The notes: a model not told the origin generated them from the sequence alone. A DNA stretch of 37,790 nt from Phycisphaerae bacterium (GCA_028285035.1 JANQQF010000025.1:1-37790), one strand, 5' to 3'; positions 8,120 through 17,013 are shown, numbered from the stretch's first letter. Numbers and translations are program-made.

Positions 8120-8575
8120 TCAATAGTTATGTTCAACCCGATTAACTAAAAAATCATCAGTTCGATTTAGGTGACGAAATGCATCGCGTTCTGAAAGAAC
8201 TTCTAATAACTTATCCATAGCGAGACCATATTTGCTTATTTTCTGTTGATCATCATCCATATCGTAATGGTCTGCATAATGATCGAGTACAAATCCATCT
8301 TCTTCGGTCAATTCATAGAAACCTTGGTAGGTCCAATCGCCAGTATTGTACTTTAAGTCATCAATGTCTTCTTGTGTTTTATAGAATTTCGACCATCGCT
8401 TTTCATAATGAACAAGGGCTTTCTCAAATTCAGATATTGAATTTAGGCATAACAAATTTGCGTCAATGGAGAACGCATAGAATACTTCCGATGTATGCTC
8501 TTTTGCGAATTCTTCTATTTTACGAATGGAAACTGAAGCCATCTTTTCAATATCAAATTCAATTACTTCTGACAT
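8120..8575 (-). CDS. DUF4303-like hypothetical protein
   Basis: This is a soluble acidic protein of about 151 residues. The segment VFYAFSIDANLLCLNSISEF resembles DUF4303 domains, a family often seen with polymorphic-toxin immunity genes, but there is no toxin gene here. The ATG at 8575 is chosen because GAGG lies 8 nt upstream; a longer reading would need a TTG at 8581. The gene is AT-rich compared with the neighbouring YdeI-like gene. Function unknown. Confidence 0.5.
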   Translation of the reverse strand: MSEVIEFDIEKMASVSIRKIEEFAKEHTSEVFYAFSIDANLLCLNSISEFEKALVHYEKRWSKFYKTQEDIDDLKYNTGDWTYQGFYELTEEDGFVLDHYADHYDMDDDQQKISKYGLAMDKLLEVLSERDAFRHLNRTDDFLVNRVEHNY

Positions 8576-8596
8576 AACCAAACCTCATACTGTTTT

Positions 8597-9178
8597 CTAA
8601 CTCGTACCCGAAGCCCGCTTATTTTGAGCTGCCAAATCTACCGTCTCTTTGATCCGTTTTGCCCGTGTTTCAGGCTTCTTCGCCAGCTTGATCCAGCGCA
8701 GAATATCACGTTTGGCAGAGTCGGGGAAGGCTTCGTAGTTCTCCATCGCAGGTGGCTGTTGCGCCAAAGCCTTCGTCAGATCACCCGGCTTGATCAAGGC
8801 ATCCACATCGTTCATAAAATCCCACAAACCACTGACTTTCGCTGCGTCCACAACCTGCTGCCCCGCCTCGTGCATCCGACCCTCCTCAGTTAGACGAGCC
8901 ACTCGATCCTTGTAGCTTTTCGCCCAATGTTGGGTCTTGCGCGGTGACAGAAGCTGCATTGTCCGCTCCTCATCCAGCTTCATCCGCCGCCCATCGATCC
9001 AGCCAAAGCAAAGGACCTCATCCAGAATCTCTTGGGTGGAGACATATTTGTCAGGCGAACTTTTCTTGTAGGTGACGAGCCAAATCGACTCTTTTTGTGC
9101 GTGATTGTCTTCAAACCATTGGCGCAATTCACGTGTTGATTGTACTTCAACTTTTTCGAGGTCTTGCATTTTTTGCAT
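8597..9178 (-). CDS. YdeI/OmpD-associated family protein
   Basis: This 193-residue cytoplasmic protein has the family pattern: an N-terminal part with WFEDNHAQKESIWLVTYKK, the motif LCFGWIDGRRMKLDEERTMQ followed by LLSPRKTQHWAKSYKDRV, and a basic C-terminal helix bundle with PETRAKRIKETV. Members are linked loosely to stress and bacteriocin protection; the molecular role is not established. The start could be residue 1 or Met4 (9169). An insertion sequence begins 64 bp upstream of its start. Confidence 0.85.
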   Translation of the reverse strand: MQKMQDLEKVEVQSTRELRQWFEDNHAQKESIWLVTYKKSSPDKYVSTQEILDEVLCFGWIDGRRMKLDEERTMQLLSPRKTQHWAKSYKDRVARLTEEGRMHEAGQQVVDAAKVSGLWDFMNDVDALIKPGDLTKALAQQPPAMENYEAFPDSAKRDILRWIKLAKKPETRAKRIKETVDLAAQNKRASGTS

Positions 9179-9242
9179 AGATTTATCTCGTTCTCTGGTT
9201 GAATTGGACAGTCAAAAATGTGAAACTGGGTATTTATGATGT

Positions 9243-10324
9243 CAGGACTTACGCAAGAGACATTTTGATAGAAGGATGTTTGAGCTGTTGAGAAAGATAA
9301 TCATCTAACAATCCGTGTTTGAGTTGATAAAGAGTTCGACCCGATTGGGCCGCAAGAGCATTAAGGCGGACCCAAACCAGCAAGGCACAAGCAATATGAT
9401 TACGCTGAATACGAGCTTTGCGACATTGGCACTGTTCCAGACCGGTCAATTGCTTGCCCTCTCGGTGCAGCTGCTCAATCTTCCAACGAAAGCCACACAC
9501 CAGTCGAGTGGCTTGGGTAGAGGAATGAGCGGGATCATTGGTGACGATCCAATCCGTGCGGTGGGTAGACACCACAACCCGGAAGCACTGCACCTTATGG
9601 TCTTTGGGAAAGCCTTTGATCTTGATCTGTTTGCCCTGCTGTAATTCGGTTTCATTCCAACTGAGGCTATCCATCCGCCGATAAGGCTGGTTACCGCCAC
9701 TGTCATCGACCTGTCGATTGTCCTTGAGGGGGCAGTAATAGACCCGTTCCAACTTCTCAATCAACAACATCAACGGTTTGGTGGCATACCAGGTATCCAT
9801 CAACACCGCTCGAAAGGGCAGGTCTTTGTGATAACGAATATTGGTCAGCATATCCTCCACGTGATCAAGTTTGCTCTTGCCATCGCCTGCTGGATCATAC
9901 AGTCGGTAGTCGATCAACCAGAACTGATCGATTTCAGGGTTGATGTAAATGCACGTCACCACCCCAATCCCTTTGATCACCTTCTTGGCATTGCCGCTGT
10001 ACTGTCGTCTGACCAGTTCAATCGCATTGGAATGGTTTTTATCCAACACCGTGTCATCAAACACGATGTAACCCTGCTCGGTTCGCACGATTTGGCTTTC
10101 GACATTATCCCACACCAACCGCGGCGTCAGCCGTTCTCCGCTCAGATACCGGTTGATCGCATCGTGCGAGAAATGCTCACTGTGGTCGGCAAAGTTCGTC
10201 AACGTGTAGTTGATCTGACTGACTAACAAGTATTGACAATATTCTATTCGGGTCATTCGTTTTTTCTTCATACCCTTGACCCTAACCTTTTTGTCCTTTT
10301 CTCGCAATTCTTGCGTAAGTCCTG
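9243..10324 (-). mobile_element. Insertion sequence, IS701/IS4-like DDE element
   Basis: The 1082-bp element is bounded by CAGGACTTACGCAAGA at 9243-9258 and its exact reverse complement at 10309-10324. One transposase gene fills it. No target-site duplication is visible (ATGT at the left edge, CTCA at the right), so either the ends are off by a few bases, or the flanks have diverged or recombined. It sits 14 bp downstream of the TM2 gene stop and 64 bp upstream of the YdeI-like start, disrupting neither reading frame. Confidence 0.9.
9249..10307 (-). CDS. IS701-like DDE transposase
   Basis: The 352-residue protein has a DDE catalytic core: first Asp in IVFDDTVLDK (about 80), second in AVLMDTWYATK (about 170), and Glu in FRWKIEQLHREGKQ (about 280, with the YREK-like spacing of IS4-related enzymes). 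It appears full length and without internal stops, so the element could be active. Met13 (10271) or another later Met is as likely a start as 10307, since 10307 lies only 1 bp inside the right terminal repeat. Its TAA stop at 9249-9251 is part of the left terminal repeat. Confidence 0.9.
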   Translation of the reverse strand: MREKDKKVRVKGMKKKRMTRIEYCQYLLVSQINYTLTNFADHSEHFSHDAINRYLSGERLTPRLVWDNVESQIVRTEQGYIVFDDTVLDKNHSNAIELVRRQYSGNAKKVIKGIGVVTCIYINPEIDQFWLIDYRLYDPAGDGKSKLDHVEDMLTNIRYHKDLPFRAVLMDTWYATKPLMLLIEKLERVYYCPLKDNRQVDDSGGNQPYRRMDSLSWNETELQQGKQIKIKGFPKDHKVQCFRVVVSTHRTDWIVTNDPAHSSTQATRLVCGFRWKIEQLHREGKQLTGLEQCQCRKARIQRNHIACALLVWVRLNALAAQSGRTLYQLKHGLLDDYLSQQLKHPSIKMSLA

Positions 10325-10338
10325 CTCAAGCCTGATTT

Positions 10339-10857
10339 TTACCAATCCCCATAACTTCGCTCAAATTGACGATCTGTCATCAGCAAGTAGTTGATTGCTT
10401 CAACAATAGAAATCACCCAAGGAATACAACTAAACACACAGGTAACCGTACCAAGAAAATACAACACACCCATAGCATTTTGATTTAAGTAGAATTTGTG
10501 TGCGCCAAACATGCCGAGAAAAAACGCCAAGAGCACCGCGATCATCCTATTTTTGGTACCGCCTCCATAATGATGATGAACCGTATGTTGTGGCTGCATC
10601 GCGTGTTGCGGCGGCGCGTGATAGTTAGGTTCCATATATTGCGTAGGCATTTGTCGAGAAGGGGGATGATAACTAGGTTCCATATATTCAGTGACCCCTT
10701 GTTGGGGAATCATTTGGCGGGGCGAGGGTTGTTGCGGTACCATCTGCTGTGGGGGAGGGGGAGGGACTTGTTGAGCGTGGCAATAGGGACATACTGAGGC
10801 GCTCGCCTCAATGACTTGACCACAAATCGTGCAATACTTTCCGGGGACCTGATGCAT
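10339..10857 (-). CDS. Zinc-ribbon and TM2 domain membrane protein
   Basis: An N-terminal zinc ribbon (YCTICG and CPYCHAQ) is followed by a proline/glutamine-rich linker with two imperfect copies of YMEPSYHPP, encoded by near-identical DNA, and a C-terminal TM2 domain with two membrane helices (AVLLAFFLGMFGAHKFYLNQ, then a second hydrophobic helix). TM2 proteins are inner-membrane proteins of unclear function. I prefer the ATG at 10857 because AAAGG lies upstream; an in-frame ATG at 10887 would add 10 residues but has no ribosome binding site. It is the last gene of the sigma-factor direction, after TlpA. Confidence 0.85.
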   Translation of the reverse strand: MHQVPGKYCTICGQVIEASASVCPYCHAQQVPPPPPQQMVPQQPSPRQMIPQQGVTEYMEPSYHPPSRQMPTQYMEPNYHAPPQHAMQPQHTVHHHYGGGTKNRMIAVLLAFFLGMFGAHKFYLNQNAMGVLYFLGTVTCVFSCIPWVISIVEAINYLLMTDRQFERSYGDW

Positions 10858-10898
10858 CGTTTCGATAACCTTTCGTGTTTGTCGCATTGAAACGATGC
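10854..10898. promoter_or_regulatory. Inverted repeat spanning the TM2 gene start
   Basis: GCATCGTTTC (10854-10863) and GAAACGATGC (10889-10898) are perfect 10-bp arms 25 bp apart. The inner arm includes the ATG at 10857, so it could be an operator or an mRNA hairpin controlling translation. Confidence 0.45.
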
Positions 10899-10977
10899 TA
10901 TTTTAAAGCAGATTTACTACCTCTGTCAAATAATTTAGTAAAAGGATTTATTCAGGTCCCTTCAAATTCATATCCGA

Positions 10978-11505
10978 TTACAAATTTTCACCCAGCCATC
11001 GATCAAATTCTTCAGGCAAAATTTCGCCAAACTGCCGCCAAATAATCTGGCCATCAGGGCCAACAATAAACGAGACAGGCAAGCCACGCACATTGTGTTC
11101 ATCGGTCAAGGTGTCGGGGGGATCAAGCAAAATGGGAAAGGTCAAGGCCATATCTTCCACAAATGGCTCAACCCGCTCAACATCCTCGCCCATGTTGATG
11201 CCTAAAACAACCAGTTGATCACTATGTTTTTCTGAGATATTCTGTAGGTAGGGCATCTCTTTACGACAGGGGACACACCACGTGGCCCAAAAATTAACCA
11301 AGACATACTTCCCACGAAAACTATCAAGCGAAACTTCGTCTCCCGCTAGATTGGGCAGAACAAAGTTTGTAGCTAACTCTGCTGATGTTTCAGTCGTTTG
11401 GCTGGATGAGCTGTCCTCAAAATTTGTTGAGGAAACAGTGTCATCAGTTGTAGCAGCACAACCGACTAGAAAGAGGGTAATAAGACTGATGAAGATAATG
11501 CGCAT
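10978..11505 (-). CDS. TlpA family thiol-disulfide oxidoreductase lipoprotein
   Basis: This 175-residue exported lipoprotein has a signal peptide ending in the lipobox LVGC (Cys16), a Ser/Thr-rich linker, then a thioredoxin fold of the TlpA/ResA type. The active site is WCVPC (C77 and C80) and the cis-proline is P143 in GLPVSF. TlpA proteins reduce or isomerise disulfides outside the membrane, often for cytochrome c maturation or envelope repair. It lies 100 bp downstream of the DUF255 lipoprotein gene, with a hairpin between them, and on the same strand as the sigma factor. Confidence 0.93.
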   Translation of the reverse strand: MRIIFISLITLFLVGCAATTDDTVSSTNFEDSSSSQTTETSAELATNFVLPNLAGDEVSLDSFRGKYVLVNFWATWCVPCRKEMPYLQNISEKHSDQLVVLGINMGEDVERVEPFVEDMALTFPILLDPPDTLTDEHNVRGLPVSFIVGPDGQIIWRQFGEILPEEFDRWLGENL

Positions 11506-11555
11506 TTGGTTTGTTTTACCTTTTATTTAGCACGAAAATAATTTCCAAATTAAAC

Positions 11556-11585
11556 AGGAATCCGAAAGTGCACTTTCAGATTCCT
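11556..11585 (-). terminator. Hairpin between the DUF255 and TlpA genes
   Basis: AGGAATCCGAAAGTG and CACTTTCAGATTCCT (11556-11585) fold into a near-perfect stem with one mismatch. On the minus strand it starts about 20 bp past the DUF255 stop and is followed by TGTTTAATTT. It is a weak terminator or a processing site that could set unequal levels of the two lipoproteins. Confidence 0.5.
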
Positions 11586-11605
11586 AGTTAACGCAAGTTT
11601 CTACT

Positions 11606-14023
11606 TTATCCTTCCGTATTGTAAAGCAACGTCACCATCTTCTCTGGATCCGTCGTCGGGAACTCGCAGACATAATTCTGGCAGACGTAGGCGGTGGCCT
11701 GATCATCAATCAAGTAGTAGTACTTGGTGTAGTCAGCCAATTGAACCAACGGGCCATCTTCGGCGACACCTCGCAGAAGCACGACCTTGTTGGGCACATA
11801 TTCATCCCGTAAGGCGGCCAACATCGCCTCGGTGTCCTCAGCCCCCTCTTCCCCCACAATAATGACTTCATAGGAGGGACCAACCCCGAACTCTAGAGCA
11901 CTCATCAAGGCGGTGTGGGATACTGGCCCAGCCGAGATTTGATCACGAAAGGCTTGAGCCACTTGGGCCGCTTGGGCTTCATAGTCAGCATCGGCTGTGA
12001 TGCGCCCAATACGCAGTAAGTTAAGCATTGCTATTGAATTCCCCGAAGGGATGGCCCCATCGTAAATTTGTTTCTGTCGGGTGATCAGAGTCTCGCCATC
12101 GTCTGGGGTGAAGTAGTAGCCACCCACACTTTCATCCCAGAAATGGGTATTCAGCTCCTCCGTCAGATCAATGGCCGCCTCTAAATAGGTGAGATTGAAT
12201 GTAGCCTCATAAAGCTCCAACAAGCCCCAGGTCAAGAAAGCATAATCATCGGCATTGGCCAAGATTGCAGCCTCACCATCTCGATAGCGGTGGAGCAGTC
12301 GGCCATTTTCATCACGCATCGTGGCCAAAATGAAATCTGCGGATTGGACAGCCGCTTCGGTGTAGCTCGGCTCGTTGAAAGCTCGGCCAGCCTTGGCAAA
12401 GGCGGCAATCATCAGGCCATTCCAATCAGTCAAGATTTTGTCATCTTTGTGGGGGTGGATACGCGCTTCACGTACATCAAACAGTTGTTGACGAATAATC
12501 TCAAGCCGTTCATCAAGTTCATCCATAGACAGGCCCAATTGAGCGGCCGTCTCGGCGGGGGGTTGTTCCCAATAGATCACGTTCTCACCAATTGGCTGGC
12601 CTGTGGCTTCCTCAAGAAAATTACCCTCTTCGGTCATCGCCGCCAGAGCAATGACCAGATTGGCGTCATCAGCAGGCAACAGTTCTCGCAGTTCTTCAGT
12701 TGTCCAGAAATAAAAGATACCCTCTTCACCTTCGCTGTCAGCATCCTCAGCCGAATAGAAGCCGCCTCGTGGGTCGGTCATATCCCGCAGCACATAGGTA
12801 AGAATTTCTCGGGCAATGTCTTGATAAAACTCATCGTCCGTGGCTTGATACGTTTCGGTATATGCCATTGACAACATCGCTTGATCGTAGAGCATCTTTT
12901 CAAAGTGAGGTAACTTCCAGCGCTGATCGGTTGAGTAGCGATGGAAACCAAACCCAATTTGGTCGTAGACCCCACCCTGTCGCATCATCCGCAAAGTGGT
13001 TTCAACCATCGTCAAGGCTTGCTCATCCCCCGTTCGTTGCCAGTAGCGCAGTAGGAACAGCAAATTGTGGGGGGAGGGGAATTTGGGCGAGGTGCCAAAG
13101 CCGCCGTAGACTGGATCAAAGCGCTGGTTGAGTTGGGTATAGGCCTCTCCCAACGTCTCAGTGCCCATCATCTCCGGCGGGCCAATATTGGTGAATCCGT
13201 TGGCTTGCCCGCTTTCCGCCGACTGTAACACTGATACCACTTCGTTAGCATAGGCCAGAATTTCGGTGCGCTGGGTTTGCCACGCCAATTCAACCTGAGG
13301 GATCAGTTCTACCATCCCCACGCGCTGGAAACGGCTTTCCTTGGGAATGTAGGTCGCTACGAAGAAGGGTTTTTGATCCGGCGTCATCAAGACCGTCAGC
13401 GGCCAGCCACCCCGTGAGCCTGTGACGTGGGCCGCATTCATGTAAATGCCATCAATGTCAGGCCGCTCTTCGCGATCCACTTTGACGGAGACAAAAGCAT
13501 CATTCATCAAGGCGGCCACCGTCTCATCTTCGAAGGACTCGCGCTCCATCACATGACACCAATGGCAGGTTGAGTAGCCAATCGAGAGAAAAATCGGTTT
13601 ATCCTCAGCTTCTGCTTTGGCAAAGGCCTCTTCCCCCCAAGGATACCAATCGACCGGATTGTAAGCGTGCTGGAGCAGGTAGGGGCTTTTTTCATCAATC
13701 AAACGATTGGGTGTCCCTTCATGGGTAGAGCCCCCCTCGTCGATAGGGGAACCTTCTTCAGTCAGCTCTGGGGCTAGGTTCATCAGGCTTTCATCTTGTG
13801 CCCCCAGTTCAGCATCTTCGATACGCATTTCTCCGGCAACCTGTGGTTGTTCGGTCTGCTCTTCTGCCACCGGATCTGATGTAACCGCCTCCGATACGTC
13901 TACCTCAGAAGTGGTTACATCTGGGGATGTCGTTTCGGCAGGGTCTGCTGTACTATTGCAGCCAGCCAAGATAGCAAGCAAAATCAAGGTCAAAATCAAA
14001 AGTTTTTTTGTTGTAAAGGTCAT
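11606..14023 (-). CDS. DUF255 thioredoxin-domain lipoprotein (YyaL/SSP411 type)
   Basis: The 805-residue protein has a lipoprotein signal with Cys22 in LAILAGC, a low-complexity acidic linker to about residue 100, a thioredoxin-like DUF255 domain (about 104-265) beginning [20 protein letters not shown] and carrying the CHWC motif (C153, C156), and a long alpha/alpha-toroid-like C-terminal domain (about 285-760). Most YyaL-type proteins of 650-700 residues are cytoplasmic; here an extra N-terminus exports it. The biochemical role of the family is unsettled. It starts 36 bp after the anti-sigma gene and precedes TlpA, which points to an extracytoplasmic thiol function. GGAGAAAGTGT precedes the ATG. 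Confidence 0.92.
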   Translation of the reverse strand: MTFTTKKLLILTLILLAILAGCNSTADPAETTSPDVTTSEVDVSEAVTSDPVAEEQTEQPQVAGEMRIEDAELGAQDESLMNLAPELTEEGSPIDEGGSTHEGTPNRLIDEKSPYLLQHAYNPVDWYPWGEEAFAKAEAEDKPIFLSIGYSTCHWCHVMERESFEDETVAALMNDAFVSVKVDREERPDIDGIYMNAAHVTGSRGGWPLTVLMTPDQKPFFVATYIPKESRFQRVGMVELIPQVELAWQTQRTEILAYANEVVSVLQSAESGQANGFTNIGPPEMMGTETLGEAYTQLNQRFDPVYGGFGTSPKFPSPHNLLFLLRYWQRTGDEQALTMVETTLRMMRQGGVYDQIGFGFHRYSTDQRWKLPHFEKMLYDQAMLSMAYTETYQATDDEFYQDIAREILTYVLRDMTDPRGGFYSAEDADSEGEEGIFYFWTTEELRELLPADDANLVIALAAMTEEGNFLEEATGQPIGENVIYWEQPPAETAAQLGLSMDELDERLEIIRQQLFDVREARIHPHKDDKILTDWNGLMIAAFAKAGRAFNEPSYTEAAVQSADFILATMRDENGRLLHRYRDGEAAILANADDYAFLTWGLLELYEATFNLTYLEAAIDLTEELNTHFWDESVGGYYFTPDDGETLITRQKQIYDGAIPSGNSIAMLNLLRIGRITADADYEAQAAQVAQAFRDQISAGPVSHTALMSALEFGVGPSYEVIIVGEEGAEDTEAMLAALRDEYVPNKVVLLRGVAEDGPLVQLADYTKYYYLIDDQATAYVCQNYVCEFPTTDPEKMVTLLYNTEG

Positions 14024-14059
14024 ACACTTTCTCCATACATGGGTTGGTCAGGCACGAGG

Positions 14060-14674
14060 CTACTCATTACGATGGGCTAGGCCCATAACAACTTCACCCT
14101 CTTTCCAAAGCGTCACTTGTATATCGCCCACATCAATGACGGTTTCATCATCAATCTGTAGGTGCTCCGGCTCTCTAAATTCATAGAGGGTGTACGCGTA
14201 TTTAGCCTCATTCTCTAAATGAACTTGAACGGCGATAGAGCTGTCAATCGTACAGTATCGCGCCCCAATAATATTATAGGTGTCCAATTGCATCTTTTGG
14301 GGGTGCACTGGCGCAAAGTCAAGCAGATGCATCTCATTAGTCAGACTAGCGATGTTGGTGGGGGTAAATTCAGTGTTGAACCGTTTGGCGTGATTAAGGG
14401 CAATTTCAGCCGCAACTACCTGTAGCTGTTGCTGATGGCTGTACAGTTGCCACGAAAAGATACCAAGCCCCAAACAGATCAAAATGATTGCAAAAGCCAT
14501 CACCGGTTTGGCTAAATGTGGCAGGCTGTACCACGGCTTTTGATTGCGACGCTCCTGCTCAATCGAGACATCGCCAATCATTTCCTTTAAATCAAGCATG
14601 ACATCAAGCGGCAATTCCTGTTTTTTATAATACTGTTTTAACCGTCGTTCCAGTGGAGAAAATTTATCTTTCAT
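14060..14674 (-). CDS. Probable membrane anti-sigma factor
   Basis: This 204-residue protein has a cytoplasmic N-terminus (1-56), one membrane helix (about 57-77, VMAFAIILICLGLGIFSWQL) and an extracytoplasmic domain with a single Cys in ARYCTIDSS. It lacks a recognisable zinc anti-sigma motif, so the call rests on topology and position: it begins 17 bp after the sigma-factor stop, the usual arrangement of a sigma/anti-sigma pair. GAGGGTGCT precedes the ATG. The lone extracytoplasmic Cys next to two thioredoxin-fold lipoprotein genes could matter for redox sensing. Confidence 0.6.
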   Translation of the reverse strand: MKDKFSPLERRLKQYYKKQELPLDVMLDLKEMIGDVSIEQERRNQKPWYSLPHLAKPVMAFAIILICLGLGIFSWQLYSHQQQLQVVAAEIALNHAKRFNTEFTPTNIASLTNEMHLLDFAPVHPQKMQLDTYNIIGARYCTIDSSIAVQVHLENEAKYAYTLYEFREPEHLQIDDETVIDVGDIQVTLWKEGEVVMGLAHRNE

Positions 14675-14691
14675 AGCACCCTCGCTTCATC

Positions 14692-15159
14692 TCATTCGGG
14701 TATCGTTTGGGTTAGCAATTTTCGCAGCTTTTGTTTAGCCCGATGGAGGGTACTCAAAATTGTACCCCGTGGCCGCTCGGCTAAATCAGCCAATTCACTC
14801 GTCGAATATCCTTCAACAATCGACAGATAGAGCAATTCTCGTTCATCTTCACGCAGATGAGCCAGCGCCGCCTCTAATTGCGGATCAAATGAGGTCAACT
14901 CAATGTCAATATCATCGATCAGATCCATATCATCAATCGGATCAAATTGCAGCTTGCGTGCGCGACGTAGATGATCGATGTGGCTATTGCGAATGGTTGT
15001 CAGCAAGTAGCCTATCAGCCACGGCCCCCCACGTCGACTTATCTTTAAACACGCCTCTTGTAAAATATCCTGCGCCATTTCGGCATCATGCGTTAAGGCC
15101 AGCGCATAACGGTAGCCGCGCTGCAGCATCTCATCTAGCCAATCATTTTGAAGTGTCAT
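14692..15159 (-). CDS. ECF-type RNA polymerase sigma factor
   Basis: This 155-residue sigma-70 family factor has region 2 (about 10-80; DAEMAQDILQEACLKI and TIRNSHIDHLRRARK) and region 4 (about 100-150; LREDERELLYLSIVEGYSTS and a recognition helix before LHRAKQKLRKLL). It would direct RNA polymerase to a small regulon, released by the adjacent membrane anti-sigma factor. It heads a minus-strand series with anti-sigma, DUF255 and TlpA and is divergent from the DinB-YciI operon, with 205 bp between them. Confidence 0.93.
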   Translation of the reverse strand: MTLQNDWLDEMLQRGYRYALALTHDAEMAQDILQEACLKISRRGGPWLIGYLLTTIRNSHIDHLRRARKLQFDPIDDMDLIDDIDIELTSFDPQLEAALAHLREDERELLYLSIVEGYSTSELADLAERPRGTILSTLHRAKQKLRKLLTQTIPE

Positions 15160-15364
15160 AAGCGTTTTCTCGTCCGAGTTGTGTCGTGGTCAAGATCAGT
15201 GAAACTAAATTTGCGTCTCTATCTAAGTAAACGATTCAAAAAACGATTTGATTGCATTAATTTCAAAATTGGTTGTCGATTCCCAATTTCGTTATCCGTC
15301 TATTTAGTAGAGGAGACAAATAAGTGTCTTCAAAAACTATTATTTGCGAACCAAGGAGCTAACC

Positions 15365-15895
15365 GTGACAACACAAATAATCCAGCAAAAAATTTCAGTA
15401 TTACAAGCCCAGGTTACATATTTCGGGCAAAACTTTCAAGAGATGATTGCGGCATTACCGCCTGAGGTTTTACACGATCAGCCAGCGGGCAAAGCAAATT
15501 CGATTGCGGCGACAATTGGGCATGTATTAACAGCGGTTGATGCAGTTGTTAATGGAATGCTCAAGCAAAGCCAGCCTCTCTTTATAGCGATGCCAACAGG
15601 GTTGAGCGAATTGCCCCCGTCTGGCGAAGAACTATTCAGTTGGTATAATTGGGGCACACAAGTCACCATCGATTTAGATGCTGCTCAGACTTATGCTCAA
15701 GCTGTCATCCAAAGCGTGATCGATTACCTCGATACCCTATCGGATGACGACCTCGAGACTACAATCCAAACACCCGTTGGTCCAAACAGTCTCTTCGATA
15801 TGATTAACGTTGTCGTCCTCGGTAACCTGACCCAACATGCTGGCGAAATCGCTGCTCTGAAAGGGTTACAGGGTCTAAAAGGATATTCAATCTAA
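15365..15895 (+). CDS. DinB family protein
   Basis: The 176-residue four-helix protein belongs to the DinB/YfiT-like metal-binding superfamily. GTG at 15365 is the start because AAGGAG (15353-15358) lies 6 nt upstream; an in-frame ATG at 15344 would place that site inside the gene. Likely metal ligands are H53 (TIGHVLTAVD) and H158 (LTQHAGEI); the usual third His, four residues earlier, is N154, so metal binding may be altered. The C-terminus AALKGLQGLKGYSI is typical. Such proteins are bacillithiol/mycothiol-type S-transferases or unknown. It heads a plus-strand group with YciI and an ECF42-type sigma factor. Confidence 0.85.
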   Translation: MTTQIIQQKISVLQAQVTYFGQNFQEMIAALPPEVLHDQPAGKANSIAATIGHVLTAVDAVVNGMLKQSQPLFIAMPTGLSELPPSGEELFSWYNWGTQVTIDLDAAQTYAQAVIQSVIDYLDTLSDDDLETTIQTPVGPNSLFDMINVVVLGNLTQHAGEIAALKGLQGLKGYSI

Positions 15896-15942
15896 ACAAA
15901 ACAAATCACAAAATCCATCACTTATAAATTGGAGAATCCATT

Positions 15943-16293
15943 ATGAAATACATGTTGCTTATTTACAGTAATGAATTAGACACTGAACAGATTTCGCCTC
16001 AAGACATGGCAAAAATGGTAGAAGATTATGCTGCCTACACGAATGAAATGGTTGAGGCCGGCGTCTTTGTCCATACCGAAGGCTTACAACCGACAACCAC
16101 GGCTACAAGCATCCAGGTGAGAGACGGCAAAACGTTGACTACCCACGGCCCATTTATTGAGAGTAAGGAGCAGCTTGGTGGCTTTTATGTCATCGATTGT
16201 GACAACCTTGATGAAGCGATCAAATGGGCAGCAAAATGTCCGACAGCCGCTTACGGAAATATTGAAATTCGCCCCGTTGCGAGTTATCAGTAA
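15943..16293 (+). CDS. YciI (DGPF domain) family protein
   Basis: This small dimeric ferredoxin-fold protein of 116 residues shows the N-terminus MKYMLLIYSNE and the DGPF-type motif, here written THGPF followed by IESKEQLGGFYVID. Genes of this family are well known to sit beside ECF42 sigma factors, and one does here (17082). The biochemical activity is not established. It lies 47 bp after the DinB gene and TTGGAG precedes the ATG. Confidence 0.92.
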   Translation: MKYMLLIYSNELDTEQISPQDMAKMVEDYAAYTNEMVEAGVFVHTEGLQPTTTATSIQVRDGKTLTTHGPFIESKEQLGGFYVIDCDNLDEAIKWAAKCPTAAYGNIEIRPVASYQ

Positions 16294-16338
16294 ATTACTA
16301 ATGGTATTAGCATAAGTGATGAAAAGATCAAACAACAC

Positions 16339-16432
16339 GTCATTTCGACGAGGTACGAGGAGAAATCTACTAAATTGAGCTTATCAAATGGCCGAACTGG
16401 AAGATTTCTCACCCTCACGGGTTCGAAATGAC
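16339..16432. repeat. 94-bp palindromic REP/MITE-like element
   Basis: GTCATTTCGA (16339-16348) is the exact inverse of TCGAAATGAC (16423-16432), and inside these GAGAAATCT (16360-16368) inverts AGATTTCTC (16402-16410). The nested perfect arms in a 200-bp intergenic space, with no coding potential, fit a REP-like or miniature transposable element. Confidence 0.7.
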
Positions 16433-16495
16433 ATAATATTTCATTATTCATAGTTGAGCCGTCATCCAATCATTCATTTAAAGAGGAGCAATCTC

Positions 16496-16957
16496 ATGGC
16501 AAGCCTGTTTGGAAAAGTATTTCGTATGTTGATGGTCGATCGTTCGGCCAAAAATAAGAGTTTGGAAACCCTAACAACCGAATTAGCAAATAGCAAGCAG
16601 ACGATTTTGGATATTGTAACAGAAGCAACGGATAATGAGGCCAACCGTAAACAACTCAACCACGTCATTGGCATCGAACGTTGGGGGCAAAATCGGCTGA
16701 AGGTGGCCTTGGGGGAGCCGTTGGTGATGGATGAACACGACGGTTACTGCCCCGGCACGCAAATCCCTCTAAATGATCTGGCGGAAGCCTTCACCCAAAC
16801 CCGACAGGAAACGCTCGCTGTCGCCACAAAATTGCTGGACGTACCCAGTGTTGCCACAAAAACAGTCGAGCACAACGATATGGGCGCGACGACGATCCGT
16901 AGTTGGTTACAATATATTGATATGCACGGGACGTATGAGTTGCGGAATGTAAAGTAA
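16496..16957 (+). CDS. DinB family protein, second copy in the cluster
   Basis: This 153-residue helical protein has LNHVIGIERWGQNRL near residues 54-68, the DinB-like helix with H56, and a later HGTYELRNVK near the C-terminus with H144. GAGGAG 8 nt before the ATG at 16496 fixes the start. It is distant from the first DinB protein, so it is not a recent duplicate. A MITE-like element lies upstream and a heptamer-type repeat lies downstream before the ECF42 gene, so co-transcription with its neighbours is uncertain. Confidence 0.8.
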   Translation: MASLFGKVFRMLMVDRSAKNKSLETLTTELANSKQTILDIVTEATDNEANRKQLNHVIGIERWGQNRLKVALGEPLVMDEHDGYCPGTQIPLNDLAEAFTQTRQETLAVATKLLDVPSVATKTVEHNDMGATTIRSWLQYIDMHGTYELRNVK

Positions 16958-16966
16958 TCCCCGATT

Positions 16967-17013
16967 CGTAATGCGTGATACGTTGACAAGGAGTCATTAC
17001 ATATCACGCATCA
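16967..17013. repeat. Heptamer-type repeat hairpin
   Basis: GTAATGCGTGATA (16967-16979) pairs with TATCACGCATCAC (about 17001-17013) with one G-T wobble. It is built from reiterated GCGTGAT units. A related block, CGTAATGCGTGATGCGTGG, lies at 23558-23576. Confidence 0.6.

Noticed and set aside
9315..10226. Long open frames on the plus strand and in other frames inside the insertion sequence
   Set aside because: They are shadows of the transposase frame, lacking start signals and recognisable domains.
12290..12871. 193-residue open frame opposite the DUF255 gene
   Set aside because: The DUF255 protein is clear along its whole length; the antisense frame has no ribosome binding site or domain.
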